A stretch of DNA of 36,020 nt from Ferrimicrobium sp. (GTDB lineage Bacteria > Actinomycetota > Acidimicrobiia > Acidimicrobiales > Acidimicrobiaceae), in contig JALCZJ010000027.1 in the NCBI GenBank assembly GCA_022690815.1, positions 1-36,020 on the forward strand, read 5' to 3'. A program made the translations under genes and the position numbers. The notes beneath the pieces are model-generated. The model was given only the letters and a program-made list of their open reading frames with translations. It was not told the origin of the DNA and ran no database searches. How positions within the stretch are numbered: position 1 is the stretch's first letter; the number at the start of each line of letters is the position of its first letter. Of this stretch, positions 16,588-23,738 are shown in pieces.

Positions 16588-17232
16588 ATGTCACCTGCGA
16601 AGATCTTCTACACCAACGACGAGGCCGAACTTATTGCACTGGCCGAACACTATCCCTTTGGCGATCTCATCACCGTAGGACCAAGAGGTCCCTTGACGAC
16701 AGCCATACCATTGCTCATCACCAAAGTGGATGAACAGGTTGTCATTAAGGGTCACCTCACTCGCACCAACCCCCAATGGCGACAGTCGCAAACCGATGTC
16801 AAGGCACTGGCCGTCTTCCGTGGAGACCATGGCTACGTCTCGCCCCGATGGTATCAGACCTCAGCACAAGACCAACACCACGTGCCGACCTGGAACTATT
16901 CACGCGTGGAGGCCCGTGGTGAGCTTGCGTTCTTCACCGATCCTGAACCACTCAGAGCCCTCGTGAGCGCCCTAACTGCCAAGTTTGAGCCGCCCGTCCC
17001 AGCGGGCTGGAGTCCAAGCCAAAGCCCCCAGGACTATATCGACCGTCAACTCACGGCGATCGTTGGCTTCACGCTGAGGGTTACCGAACTCACCGGCATC
17101 CGCAAACTCTCACAAAACAAACCGCTCGAGGACCGAATTGCGGTGATAGCCTCGTTGCGCGAGCTTGGCGAGGACTCGTTGGCATCCTCGATGTCGGAGC
17201 TGCTCGATGGAACCACCAGCGAGGAGGGATGA
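16588..17232 (+). CDS. PaiB-like FMN-binding protein
   Basis: A 214-residue protein of the PaiB / FMN-binding negative transcriptional regulator family (split-barrel flavin fold). Diagnostic motifs are AEHYPFGDLIT near the N terminus, KGHLTRTNPQWRQ, GYVSPRWYQT, VPTWNYSRVEARGEL and the C-terminal GIRKLSQNKPLEDR. In Bacillus the pai operon represses sporulation and protease genes, but most family members are uncharacterised and probably bind FMN or a related cofactor. It is divergent from the alpha/beta hydrolase, and both genes seem to be leaderless. The start at 16588 is supported by the -10 placement. No DNA-binding domain is visible, so a regulatory role is doubtful. Confidence 0.88.
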   Translation: MSPAKIFYTNDEAELIALAEHYPFGDLITVGPRGPLTTAIPLLITKVDEQVVIKGHLTRTNPQWRQSQTDVKALAVFRGDHGYVSPRWYQTSAQDQHHVPTWNYSRVEARGELAFFTDPEPLRALVSALTAKFEPPVPAGWSPSQSPQDYIDRQLTAIVGFTLRVTELTGIRKLSQNKPLEDRIAVIASLRELGEDSLASSMSELLDGTTSEEG

Positions 17233-17341
17233 ACGTCCCTTCTCGGACGCACTGGACTTGAACTGCCCTCATTTGACCTGCCCCGTTTCCATCTGCTGAG
17301 TTTTGACCCGCTAAGCCTTGCACGGCACCTTATCGAGAAAT

Positions 17342-17450
17342 GCTAGGAGCGTGCTGAATAAGTCATGTTTCAAGAACATCACAGCTCTCTGACCTGGACT
17401 TTTAGCATCTCAGTTTGGCAATAATCGGGCTTATTCAGCACGCTCCTAGC
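17342..17450. mobile_element. 109-bp MITE-like element with perfect 21-bp inverted repeats
   Basis: A 21-bp arm beginning GCTAGGAGCGTGCTGAATAA (17342-17362) is repeated perfectly in inverted orientation at 17430-17450, with 67 bp between. Each arm starts or ends with CTAG, so the element can be read as ends GAGCGTGCTGAATAAG flanked by a 4-bp CTAG target duplication. The ends resemble those of IS5-type elements (from memory: GGAAGGTGCGAACAAGTC). No transposase is encoded. A 19-codon frame starts inside the left end at ATG 17366 and stops early, so this is probably an internally deleted, non-autonomous copy. It could also act as a strong hairpin in convergent transcripts. Confidence 0.7.
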
Positions 17451-17539
17451 CCCTATTGCAACGCGACAACACGCACCTATTGCCAATGGAGGTTCTCGTA
17501 TCGTTGTAACGCCGGGTAACTCTTGACACGGGCACCAAT

Positions 17540-17589
17540 GATCAGCCTTGTGCCCACAGGCACCCTTGCCGATCAGCCTTGTGCCCACA
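17540..17589. repeat. Two direct copies of a 19-bp sequence
   Basis: GATCAGCCTTGTGCCCACA occurs at 17540-17558 and 17571-17589 (period 31 bp). Both copies are followed by AGGCACC within 2 bp, and a further GGCACCA lies just before the first copy. Looks like a small tandem duplication. Confidence 0.8.
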
Positions 17590-17660
17590 CAGGCACCATG
17601 ATCGCTATCTGGCCCTCGTCATGACGCGGTAGGGCATCGCCACACCATGCGAGAGAGACT

Positions 17661-18122
17661 CTAGAGCAGATCGAGATCGACCAGGAGGTTCTCGACATAG
17701 GGAATCATTGCAAGGTCCCCTATGCACTCCTTGGTACACCAACGCAGCTCAGCGAGCTCATTACCATCGGCAACCATCGCGCTATCGTCTACACACCGTG
17801 CACGATAGATCGCCGAGGTGTACTCTACTTTGTCGCCGTTTGGGTAGGCGACGCGATATCGGGGCCCACCCACAACGGTGATTAATTGGGGGCTCAGACA
17901 TCGCAGACCAGTCTCCTCGGCGACCTCACGAATGACGGCCTCAACGGGCGTCTCCCCGAACTCGATGGCACCGCCTGGCAATGACCACCCGTGCATGCCC
18001 ACCTGTCTCACGAAGAGCAACTCTCCCGCATTGCGTTCGATCAGTGCGACCGCACTTGCCAACAAAAGCCAGTCGTGGCCGACGATAGACCGAAGGCGCT
18101 GTACATACTCAGAGATCGCCAT
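17661..18122 (-). CDS. NUDIX hydrolase
   Basis: A 153-residue NUDIX hydrolase, which cleaves nucleoside diphosphates linked to another group, using Mg. The Nudix box fits the consensus exactly: Gly51, Glu57, Arg65-Glu66, Glu69-Glu70, Gly72 (GAIEFGETPV to EETGL). Preceding residues LLFVRQVGMHGWSLPGG are typical of MutT/ADP-ribose-type enzymes. The substrate is not predictable. ATG 18122 is chosen over upstream in-frame starts because the fold begins there and a TAAGCT -10 hexamer lies 7 nt upstream without a ribosome binding site. The upstream option at 18167 would add 15 unrelated residues. Confidence 0.88.
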   Translation of the reverse strand: MAISEYVQRLRSIVGHDWLLLASAVALIERNAGELLFVRQVGMHGWSLPGGAIEFGETPVEAVIREVAEETGLRCLSPQLITVVGGPRYRVAYPNGDKVEYTSAIYRARCVDDSAMVADGNELAELRWCTKECIGDLAMIPYVENLLVDLDLL

Positions 18123-18129
18123 ACCCGTG

Positions 18130-18135
18130 AGCTTA
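18130..18135 (-). promoter_or_regulatory. Probable leaderless -10 element of the NUDIX gene
   Basis: On the minus strand TAAGCT ends 7 nt before the ATG at 18122, and no Shine-Dalgarno sequence is present. Confidence 0.4.
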
Positions 18136-18291
18136 GCGGGGTCCGACGACACGTTTCGGCAAACCACTGCCCTAGCAGATCAATGTTCCACACCATCTGT
18201 AGCTATACTCAACCGACACAAAATTCGTCAAGACGGCCGCGTTCCCCACCGGGCAGCGAGACCTTACTCTGACTTCTCTTACTCTTCGCCA

Positions 18292-19275
18292 TTACTTCTT
18301 GGCGCCCACGAGCGCCTGCAAAGCGGAGGAGAGCGATGTCGACTCGAAGGTAAACCCAGACGACTCGAGTGCTCTTGGAACAATGTTTTGTGAGACCAGT
18401 GCGAGCTCGCGGGCCATCTCCTTGCCGAGGACAAATTCGAGTGCAAAAGCCGGCACGTTAACGACCGCTGGGCGATGCAACACCGCTGCCAGCTCTCTGG
18501 TGAACTCCCGATTGGTCACCGGATTGGGAGCCACGAGGTTCACTGGCCCCTGCACCGACTCAATTGTTAGGCAATGGACAATGGCTCGCACCTCGTCGCT
18601 GAGCGTGATCCAACTCATGTACTGGGATCCACTTGCGAGCCGCCCGCCGAGGCCGGCCCGAAAAAGCGGAAGTAGCCGACCGAGCAGTCCTCCCTTCGTG
18701 TCGAGCACGAGTCCCGTTCGCAGCAGCACCACACGGGCGCCAAAAGCCCGAGCCTTGACGCTTTCGGCCTCCCAGTCAGCAACTACCTTTGCCAGGAATC
18801 CCTCGCCCTGAGACGACTCCTCCGTCAGCTCTTCCGCTCCTCTGTCGCCATAAAAGCCAGATGCTGAGGCCACCAACACCGTCTTCGGAGGCTTCGCAAG
18901 CTCAGAGAGCGCCGTCACCAGCGAGCGCGTTCCATATACCCGCGACGAATAGACACGTGAGCGAATTTGTGCATCCCAACGATGGTCACCGATCGGCTCT
19001 CCTGCCAGATGAATAACCGCGTCGACACCCTCGAGGCCCGCAAAGCTACTCGGACCGCCATCAGGATCAAAAAAAAGCGGTGACGGCTGTCCGCCGTCGG
19101 GATGCTCGACCGAGGCCACCGTTTGGGTTGAATCCGTGGCCGTGGGTGAAGCGTCCGATCCTGTGGCGCGGCTCGCACCGCGTGACACCTCGATGACCGT
19201 GTGGCCAGCCCCAGTCAACTCCCTCGCCAACGCAGACCCAATAAGGCCATGGCTCCCTGTCATTGCAATCTTCAT
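18292..19275 (-). CDS. TIGR01777-family NAD(P)-dependent epimerase-like protein
   Basis: A 327-residue extended-SDR protein of the TIGR01777 (YfcH/SulA-related) family. The N-terminal nucleotide-binding motif is MKIAMTGSHGLIGSALAREL. The family pattern continues with VDAVIHLAGEPIGDHRW, IRSRVYSSRVYGTRSLV, SASGFYGDRGAEELTE, VVLLRTGLVLDTKGGLL, WITLSDEVRAIVHCL and NLVAPNPVTNREFTREL. Substrates are not established for most members; a role in envelope or cell division is often suggested. The start at 19275 has GGAAGG 7 nt upstream, clearly better than the in-frame ATG at 19377. A roughly 40-residue low-complexity insertion after the first strand pair (SRATGSDASPTATDSTQTVA) is unusual. Confidence 0.9.
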   Translation of the reverse strand: MKIAMTGSHGLIGSALARELTGAGHTVIEVSRGASRATGSDASPTATDSTQTVASVEHPDGGQPSPLFFDPDGGPSSFAGLEGVDAVIHLAGEPIGDHRWDAQIRSRVYSSRVYGTRSLVTALSELAKPPKTVLVASASGFYGDRGAEELTEESSQGEGFLAKVVADWEAESVKARAFGARVVLLRTGLVLDTKGGLLGRLLPLFRAGLGGRLASGSQYMSWITLSDEVRAIVHCLTIESVQGPVNLVAPNPVTNREFTRELAAVLHRPAVVNVPAFALEFVLGKEMARELALVSQNIVPRALESSGFTFESTSLSSALQALVGAKK

Positions 19276-19530
19276 CTTGACGCCTTCCAGCACGCTTGCC
19301 TGTCTTTGAGCTATAGCACCTGGATGGGGGTAAACATTCCGCCTCATCGTCATCTGGCCCCCGCTGAGCTCCGACACGCTGGTCGAGTTCCAGCCACTCA
19401 GCGGCTGCCCACCTCATCCGACACGAGCACAACCACGACACGCCTTGTTGGGCCCAACAGCGCCGCAGCTCACTGACCAGCTGTAGACCCAGAAGGTCGC
19501 AGCCGGAACCACGACCTCGACGAAGCACTG
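19276..19530. other. Intergenic region upstream of the epimerase gene
   Basis: About 255 bp (324 bp counting to the hsp20 stop) lie between the epimerase start and the hsp20 terminator. No recognisable gene is present. It should hold the epimerase promoter, but I could not identify a convincing -35/-10 pair. Confidence 0.4.
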
Positions 19531-19570
19531 TTTATCTAAAGACAAGACTGGCTCGACATCGCCGAGCCAG
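19531..19570 (-). terminator. Intrinsic terminator after hsp20
   Basis: CTGGCTCG (19548-19555) and CGAGCCAG (19563-19570) form a perfect 8-bp stem with a 7-nt loop. Read on the minus strand, the stem is followed by the T-rich TCTTGTCTTTAG. It lies about 30 bp after the hsp20 stop codon. Confidence 0.65.
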
Positions 19571-19599
19571 CCATCATCGAGTCACTATCGCCCAAGACC

Positions 19600-20019
19600 T
19601 TAACTAGCGATCGCAGCCTTGGAAGGCTGATGATTCACAGCGATACGGCGTGGCTTTGCCGCCTCATGCACCGGAATCGTCACAGTCAAAACTCCGTCGA
19701 CGTAATCGGCCACAACACCTTGGGGATCCAGATCAGAGCCGAGATAGATCGACCGCTCGAGCGATCCACTGAAGCGCTCAGCGACCACCATCTGCTCCTC
19801 CTCCTTATGTTGCACTTCGCGGCGAGCCCTCACCGTCAAAACATTGCGTTCGACGGTGACCTCCAGACCATCTGTAGCAATACCAGGGAGATCAAACTGC
19901 ACCACGTAGCTGTCATTCACGCGATAGGCGTCCACCGGCATGGTGGAACGGGCATCTCGCTGAACAAGCGACTGGAACATCCGATCGAACTCCCGATATG
20001 GGTCGATACGCATAACCAT
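19600..20019 (-). CDS. Hsp20/alpha-crystallin small heat shock protein
   Basis: A 139-residue small heat shock protein, an ATP-independent holdase that binds unfolding proteins. It has a short N-terminal arm (MRIDPYREFDRMFQSLVQRD), the alpha-crystallin domain from about residue 25 (VDAYRVNDSYVVQFDLPGIATDGLEVTVERNVLTVRARRE) and a closing strand GVLTVTIPVHEAAKPRRIAV, which contains the conserved GVL and a PRRIAV-type tail motif. Three ATGs lie at 20022, 20019 and 20013. A perfect AGGAGG sits 6 nt before 20019, which is therefore chosen. A HAIR-like operator lies upstream and an intrinsic terminator downstream, so the gene is probably a single heat-inducible unit under HspR (inference). Confidence 0.95.
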   Translation of the reverse strand: MVMRIDPYREFDRMFQSLVQRDARSTMPVDAYRVNDSYVVQFDLPGIATDGLEVTVERNVLTVRARREVQHKEEEQMVVAERFSGSLERSIYLGSDLDPQGVVADYVDGVLTVTIPVHEAAKPRRIAVNHQPSKAAIAS

Positions 20020-20095
20020 CATGTACCTCCTGTTATCAACAGGCAGCTCTCGCTGCACACCCATTGTAATGCTCTATGGCGAGCATCTATTCCAC

Positions 20096-20130
20096 AGTAT
20101 ACAAGATTTCTTGAGTGCATACGACTCATA
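20096..20130 (-). promoter_or_regulatory. HAIR-like (HspR) operator and -10 element of hsp20
   Basis: CTTGAGT-GCATACG-ACTCATA at 20110-20130 matches the HspR-associated inverted repeat CTTGAGT-N7-ACTCAAG. The left arm is perfect, spacing is exactly 7, and the right arm matches 5 of 7. On the minus strand a TATACT -10 (20096-20101) follows it, so the operator would cover the -35 area of the hsp20 promoter. Confidence 0.7.
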
Positions 20131-20171
20131 TTTACTACATAGTAAGCCATAGCTTTTCTAAAGCCAAACTT

Positions 20172-21521
20172 CTAAGCTCGAGCATCTCGGGTTCGTTGCC
20201 AGCGTTGCTCCTCCTCACCTATCAGCGTCGTCGGAGGAGCAGCGACAAATGGCCAGATCTCGCTCGCCACCTCCCGCCAGTTTGCCGTCGCCTCAAGGTA
20301 GCCAAGCAGGGCATAGAGGCCGAGGTTGATGCGCTGCAGCACGACAAAGGCCCGCGGCACGTTGAGGTACTTCGACACTGGGTGCGAGTGATCGAAGGTA
20401 TGGTGCAACAACTGACTCGCATACGCGCTGGTCACGGTGAAGGGACGATCCTCGAGCACGATATCGTAGAAGTCACGGAAGAAGTCTGCCACCTCATCCG
20501 GGTCGAGATCGTCAGCAGTGACCAGTCCCGCCTCATGCACGACCTTACCAAAGCGCACGCGATCATGTTCTATCACCATCGACTCGATCATCGACTCAAA
20601 GATCGCAATCTCCCCGGCCGTGAACTCCTTGGTAAATCCAAAGTCGAGAAAACCGATGCGACCACCGTCGAGGAAGAGATAATTACCTGGGTGTGGATCT
20701 CCGTTGAAGAGTCGGAGTCGATAGAGACTACGGAAAACGAACCTGAAGAGCACCTCACCATAGGCGTCACGAACCTCTTGGGGTTCGGACAAGATCTCAT
20801 CGAACCTACGGCCATGCAAATACTGGGTGGTCAAGACGTGGGCCGATGAGAGTCGGAAGAACACGCGGGGAACGACGATCCGGGGGTGCCCCTGGTAATA
20901 ATCGGCGAACGTCTGAGTACGCTGGGCCTCCTTGGTGTAATCGAGCTCCTCACCAAGGCGAATTACAAGTTCGTCAGCCATCTCGCCGGTCGCCATGGAT
21001 GGGAAGAGCAGCTTTAACGCCCCGGTCACGAGGCCAGCATTGGAGAGGTCGGCGCGAATCAGCGCTGCGGCGTCGGGAAACTGAACCTTGATCGCCACCT
21101 CTTCACCACTGCGCAGGCGTCCCCAGTGCACCTGCCCGATCGATGCGCTCGCGATAGGAACAGGATCGATTTCGCCGACAACTCGGTAGAAATCTGGCAG
21201 CTCCGCAAGAATACTTTGCTCCACCAACGCAAACTCCATCGTCGGTGCGTCACGTTGAAAACTCGCCAACGCTCCACGCAGCTCAGCGTCGACACCGGCG
21301 TCGAGATACCCTGCCATCTGGGCGAGCTTGGTCATGACACCTCTTGTCTCGGCGAAACGCTCTTTGATGTCGGCAGCGGTAGCGATACGAGCGCGCTCGA
21401 GTGCTGCCTCCCGCTTGGATCGTGGCACAAGCTTGACACCTGCACGCCGAATCGACGTCCGCGCCATGAGACCAGAGAGCATCGATACCGAACGATAAAG
21501 ACGACGCACATTGAGACCCAT
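20172..21521 (-). CDS. ABC1/ADCK/UbiB-family atypical kinase
   Basis: A 449-residue UbiB/ABC1 protein. Members have an atypical protein-kinase-like fold and in known cases support isoprenoid quinone or lipid handling through ATPase activity. The KxGQ motif appears as KLAQ (residues 65-68). An Ala-rich loop replaces the P-loop (ASASIGQ, 124-130). The lysine VAIKVQ is Lys145, ExD-type ELDYTKEA is at 191-198, the catalytic loop is NGDPHPGNYL (from 272), and the metal motif is LDFGF (Asp292). No clear C-terminal membrane helices are seen, unlike UbiB of Proteobacteria. The gene is divergent from a tryptophanase-like gene, and a TAGGCT hexamer lies 6 nt before its ATG. The physiological substrate is unknown. 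Confidence 0.9.
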   Translation of the reverse strand: MGLNVRRLYRSVSMLSGLMARTSIRRAGVKLVPRSKREAALERARIATAADIKERFAETRGVMTKLAQMAGYLDAGVDAELRGALASFQRDAPTMEFALVEQSILAELPDFYRVVGEIDPVPIASASIGQVHWGRLRSGEEVAIKVQFPDAAALIRADLSNAGLVTGALKLLFPSMATGEMADELVIRLGEELDYTKEAQRTQTFADYYQGHPRIVVPRVFFRLSSAHVLTTQYLHGRRFDEILSEPQEVRDAYGEVLFRFVFRSLYRLRLFNGDPHPGNYLFLDGGRIGFLDFGFTKEFTAGEIAIFESMIESMVIEHDRVRFGKVVHEAGLVTADDLDPDEVADFFRDFYDIVLEDRPFTVTSAYASQLLHHTFDHSHPVSKYLNVPRAFVVLQRINLGLYALLGYLEATANWREVASEIWPFVAAPPTTLIGEEEQRWQRTRDARA

Positions 21522-21527
21522 ACCGCC

Positions 21528-21533
21528 AGCCTA
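21528..21533 (-). promoter_or_regulatory. Probable leaderless -10 element of the UbiB-like gene
   Basis: On the minus strand TAGGCT ends 6 nt before the ATG at 21521. No clear -35 is visible. Confidence 0.45.
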
Positions 21534-21568
21534 CGGTCGCTGCGCAGCTCTGGGAGCCACCGTCGAGC

Positions 21569-21597
21569 TTGGAGGGTCGAGGGCATTGGCCTAGAAT
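21569..21597 (+). promoter_or_regulatory. Leaderless promoter of the tryptophanase-like gene
   Basis: TTGGAG (21569-21574) and TAGAAT (21592-21597) are separated by exactly 17 bp. The -10 ends 7 nt before the ATG at 21605, placing the transcription start at the start codon itself. No ribosome binding site is present. Confidence 0.6.
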
Positions 21598-21604
21598 CCA
21601 TCCC

Positions 21605-22984
21605 ATGAGCTATCAGACCATCATCGAACCCTTCCGAATCCACTCGGTGGAGCCGATTCCCATGACGACCCAGGCTGAGCGCGTCGACGCGATCAAGGCC
21701 GCCCACTACAACCTCTTTCAGCTCCCAGCCCGCAACGTCATGATCGACTTACTCACCGACTCAGGCACTGGGGCGATGAGCCGCGACCAATGGGCAGCTA
21801 TTCAACACGGAGACGAGTCCTATGCTGGCTCACCTTCATGGGAGATTTTCGAGACCGCCGTCCACGACCTCTTCGGCTTTCGCCACATCATTCCAACCCA
21901 TCAGGGCCGTGCTGCCGAGCGCATCCTCTTCTCGGTGCTTGGAGCACCCGGCAAGATCGTGCCCGCGAACACCCACTTTGACACCACTCGGGCCAACGTC
22001 GAATATACCGGTGCCCAAGCCATCGATCTGCTCTGCGCTGAGGGTCTCGACCCCGAGCTCGAAGCGCCGTTCAAAGGTAACATCGATCTCATTGCACTCG
22101 CCAAGTTGCTCGAGCAACACGCAAGCGACATCCCTGCGGTCATTATGACCATCACCAACAACTCGGGAGGCGGCCAGCCGGTATCGATGGCGAACATCCG
22201 AGCAACCAGCGAACTGTGTCATCGCTACGGCGTCAGGCTCTATCTTGACTCCTGTCGCTTCGCCGAGAACGCCTGGTTCATCCGTCTGCGTGAACCGGGC
22301 TACGGGACAAAATCGGTCACCGAGATCGTCCATGAGATGTATTCTTACGCCGACGGAATGACGATGAGTGCCAAGAAGGACCCGATGGCAAACATCGGCG
22401 GTTGGCTAGCCACCAACGACGAGGCCCTCGCCGAGCAGGCACGAACCATGCTGATCCTCACGGAGGGTTTCCCGACCTACGGCGGCCTCGCGGGACGAGA
22501 TCTCGAAGCCATCGCCCAAGGCTTGCGTGAGGCGGTGTCGCACGACTACCTTGAGTATCGCATCGCCTCCACCGCCTACTTGGGGGATGCCCTCGACGAG
22601 ATGGACTTCCCGGTGGTACGACCGAGTGGCGGGCACGCCATCTACCTCAACGCTAAGCGTCTACTTCCCCAGATCCCACCACTTGAGTACCCTGGTCAAG
22701 CGCTCGCCGTCGCTCTGTACGAGCTTGGCGGCGTTCGGGGATGCGAGATCGGATCGGTGATGTTTGGACGGCAACCCGATGGCAGCGAGCTGCCTAGTGC
22801 CCTCGAACTCGTTCGCCTCGCCATCCCCCGGAGGACCTATACCCAAAGCCATATCGATTACGTCATCGAGGTATGTGACGCGGTGCTCAAGGTCGCTCCC
22901 ACGCTACACGGTTACCGCATCACCAAGGAGCCGGCCTCATTACGGCACTTTACGGCACAGTTTTTACCGATCGAACATGGGTAA
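21605..22984 (+). CDS. Tryptophanase / tyrosine phenol-lyase family PLP enzyme
   Basis: A 459-residue beta-eliminating lyase, a PLP enzyme that splits tryptophan to indole or tyrosine to phenol plus pyruvate and ammonia. Family blocks are clear: IDLLTDSGTGAMSRDQW, GDESYAGSPSW, FGFRHIIPTHQGRAAERI, TNNSGGGQPVSMANI, YLDSCRFAENAWF, and the PLP lysine Lys258 in MSAKKDPMANIGG. As I recall, tyrosine phenol-lyases have Arg (MERGAV) where tryptophanases have Ile; here it is Ile382 (CEIGSV), which favours tryptophanase. Other parts (FGFRHI, NIGGWLA, IPRRTYT) resemble tyrosine phenol-lyase, so specificity is open. No permease or TnaC-like leader accompanies it. ATG 21605 is set by the promoter spacing; an upstream frame to 21569 overlaps that promoter. 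Confidence 0.88.
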   Translation: MSYQTIIEPFRIHSVEPIPMTTQAERVDAIKAAHYNLFQLPARNVMIDLLTDSGTGAMSRDQWAAIQHGDESYAGSPSWEIFETAVHDLFGFRHIIPTHQGRAAERILFSVLGAPGKIVPANTHFDTTRANVEYTGAQAIDLLCAEGLDPELEAPFKGNIDLIALAKLLEQHASDIPAVIMTITNNSGGGQPVSMANIRATSELCHRYGVRLYLDSCRFAENAWFIRLREPGYGTKSVTEIVHEMYSYADGMTMSAKKDPMANIGGWLATNDEALAEQARTMLILTEGFPTYGGLAGRDLEAIAQGLREAVSHDYLEYRIASTAYLGDALDEMDFPVVRPSGGHAIYLNAKRLLPQIPPLEYPGQALAVALYELGGVRGCEIGSVMFGRQPDGSELPSALELVRLAIPRRTYTQSHIDYVIEVCDAVLKVAPTLHGYRITKEPASLRHFTAQFLPIEHG

Positions 22985-23023
22985 TCGACCGACACCGGCT
23001 CCGAGACTCGTGCCCGTTGCACA

Positions 23024-23029
23024 TAGAAT
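23024..23029 (+). promoter_or_regulatory. Probable leaderless -10 element of the exonuclease gene
   Basis: TAGAAT ends 8 nt before the ATG at 23038, without a ribosome binding site. The -35 region shows no match. Confidence 0.4.
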
Positions 23030-23037
23030 CTAAGACG

Positions 23038-23736
23038 ATGCTTGACACCAGCAACCTGCTCGGCTTTGATCTCGAGACCACTGGGCTCTCGCTCACACAA
23101 GACGAGCCGGTTTCGTACGCCTTGACCTGGCACAACAGTGATGGCGTTTGCGACGACTACAGCCTGGTTGCCCCAACGCGGCCGATCGCTCCCGAAGCGA
23201 CTGCCAAACACGGGATCACCGATGAAATGGCTGCCCGCGATGGACAGCCTCTACGCGAGGCATTGCAACGCATCGGCAACCAACTGGTCAAAGCCGGTCG
23301 ACAAGGTTGGTTACTCGTTGGCATGAATATCTCGTTCGATCTCAGCATCGTCGATGCACAGCTCAAACTGCACTTTGACAAGGGGCTCTACGAGGTTGGT
23401 TGGCGGGGTCCGGTGCTCGACATCTACGTCATCGACCGAGTATTTGGGGGGCCACGACGCGGCTCACGTCAACTCGATGCCCTCTGTGAGTTTTACGGAG
23501 TTGAGCTCACCGACGCCCATAACGCGCTCGGTGATGCCCGTGCAACCGTCGAGATTGCACGGCGCCAGCTCGCTAGCTACCCACGCATCGAGACGATGGA
23601 CGGCCCAACGCTCATGCACTTTCAGGAGCGAGAACATCTCAAATGGCTCCGCAACCTCGACGCCTACCGTAGAGAACGTAACCAGGATCCGATCAAAATT
23701 CCCAACAGCTGGCCGATCGACACCAGGGAGTCCTAA
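23038..23736 (+). CDS. DnaQ-like DEDDh 3'-5' exonuclease
   Basis: A 232-residue exonuclease-superfamily protein (DnaQ/RNase T fold). ExoI motif FDLETTGL supplies Asp11 and Glu13. ExoII lies in VGMNISFDLSIVD and ExoIII in DAHNALGDARATVEIAR, so all DEDDh residues are visible. In mid-protein, ATAKHGITDEMAARDG is typical of the family. The C-terminal about 45 residues (HFQEREHLKWLRNLDAYRRE) resemble the tail of actinobacterial exonuclease-like proteins. It may proofread or degrade single-stranded nucleic acid. No polymerase subunit gene is next to it. ATG 23038 is preferred over an in-frame TTG at 23017. A membrane-protein gene follows after 2 bp, so they are probably co-transcribed. Confidence 0.9.
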   Translation: MLDTSNLLGFDLETTGLSLTQDEPVSYALTWHNSDGVCDDYSLVAPTRPIAPEATAKHGITDEMAARDGQPLREALQRIGNQLVKAGRQGWLLVGMNISFDLSIVDAQLKLHFDKGLYEVGWRGPVLDIYVIDRVFGGPRRGSRQLDALCEFYGVELTDAHNALGDARATVEIARRQLASYPRIETMDGPTLMHFQEREHLKWLRNLDAYRRERNQDPIKIPNSWPIDTRES

Positions 23737-23738
23737 CA

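Larger units (their letters stand above)
17233..17660. other. Intergenic region holding a MITE-like element and short repeats
   Basis: This 428-bp space between convergent genes has no protein-like frame. It holds the 109-bp inverted-repeat element at 17342-17450 and a direct repeat at 17540-17589. Loosely similar TTGAACTGCC, TTTGACCTGCC and TTTTGACCCGC segments occur between 17257 and 17312. Confidence 0.6.
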
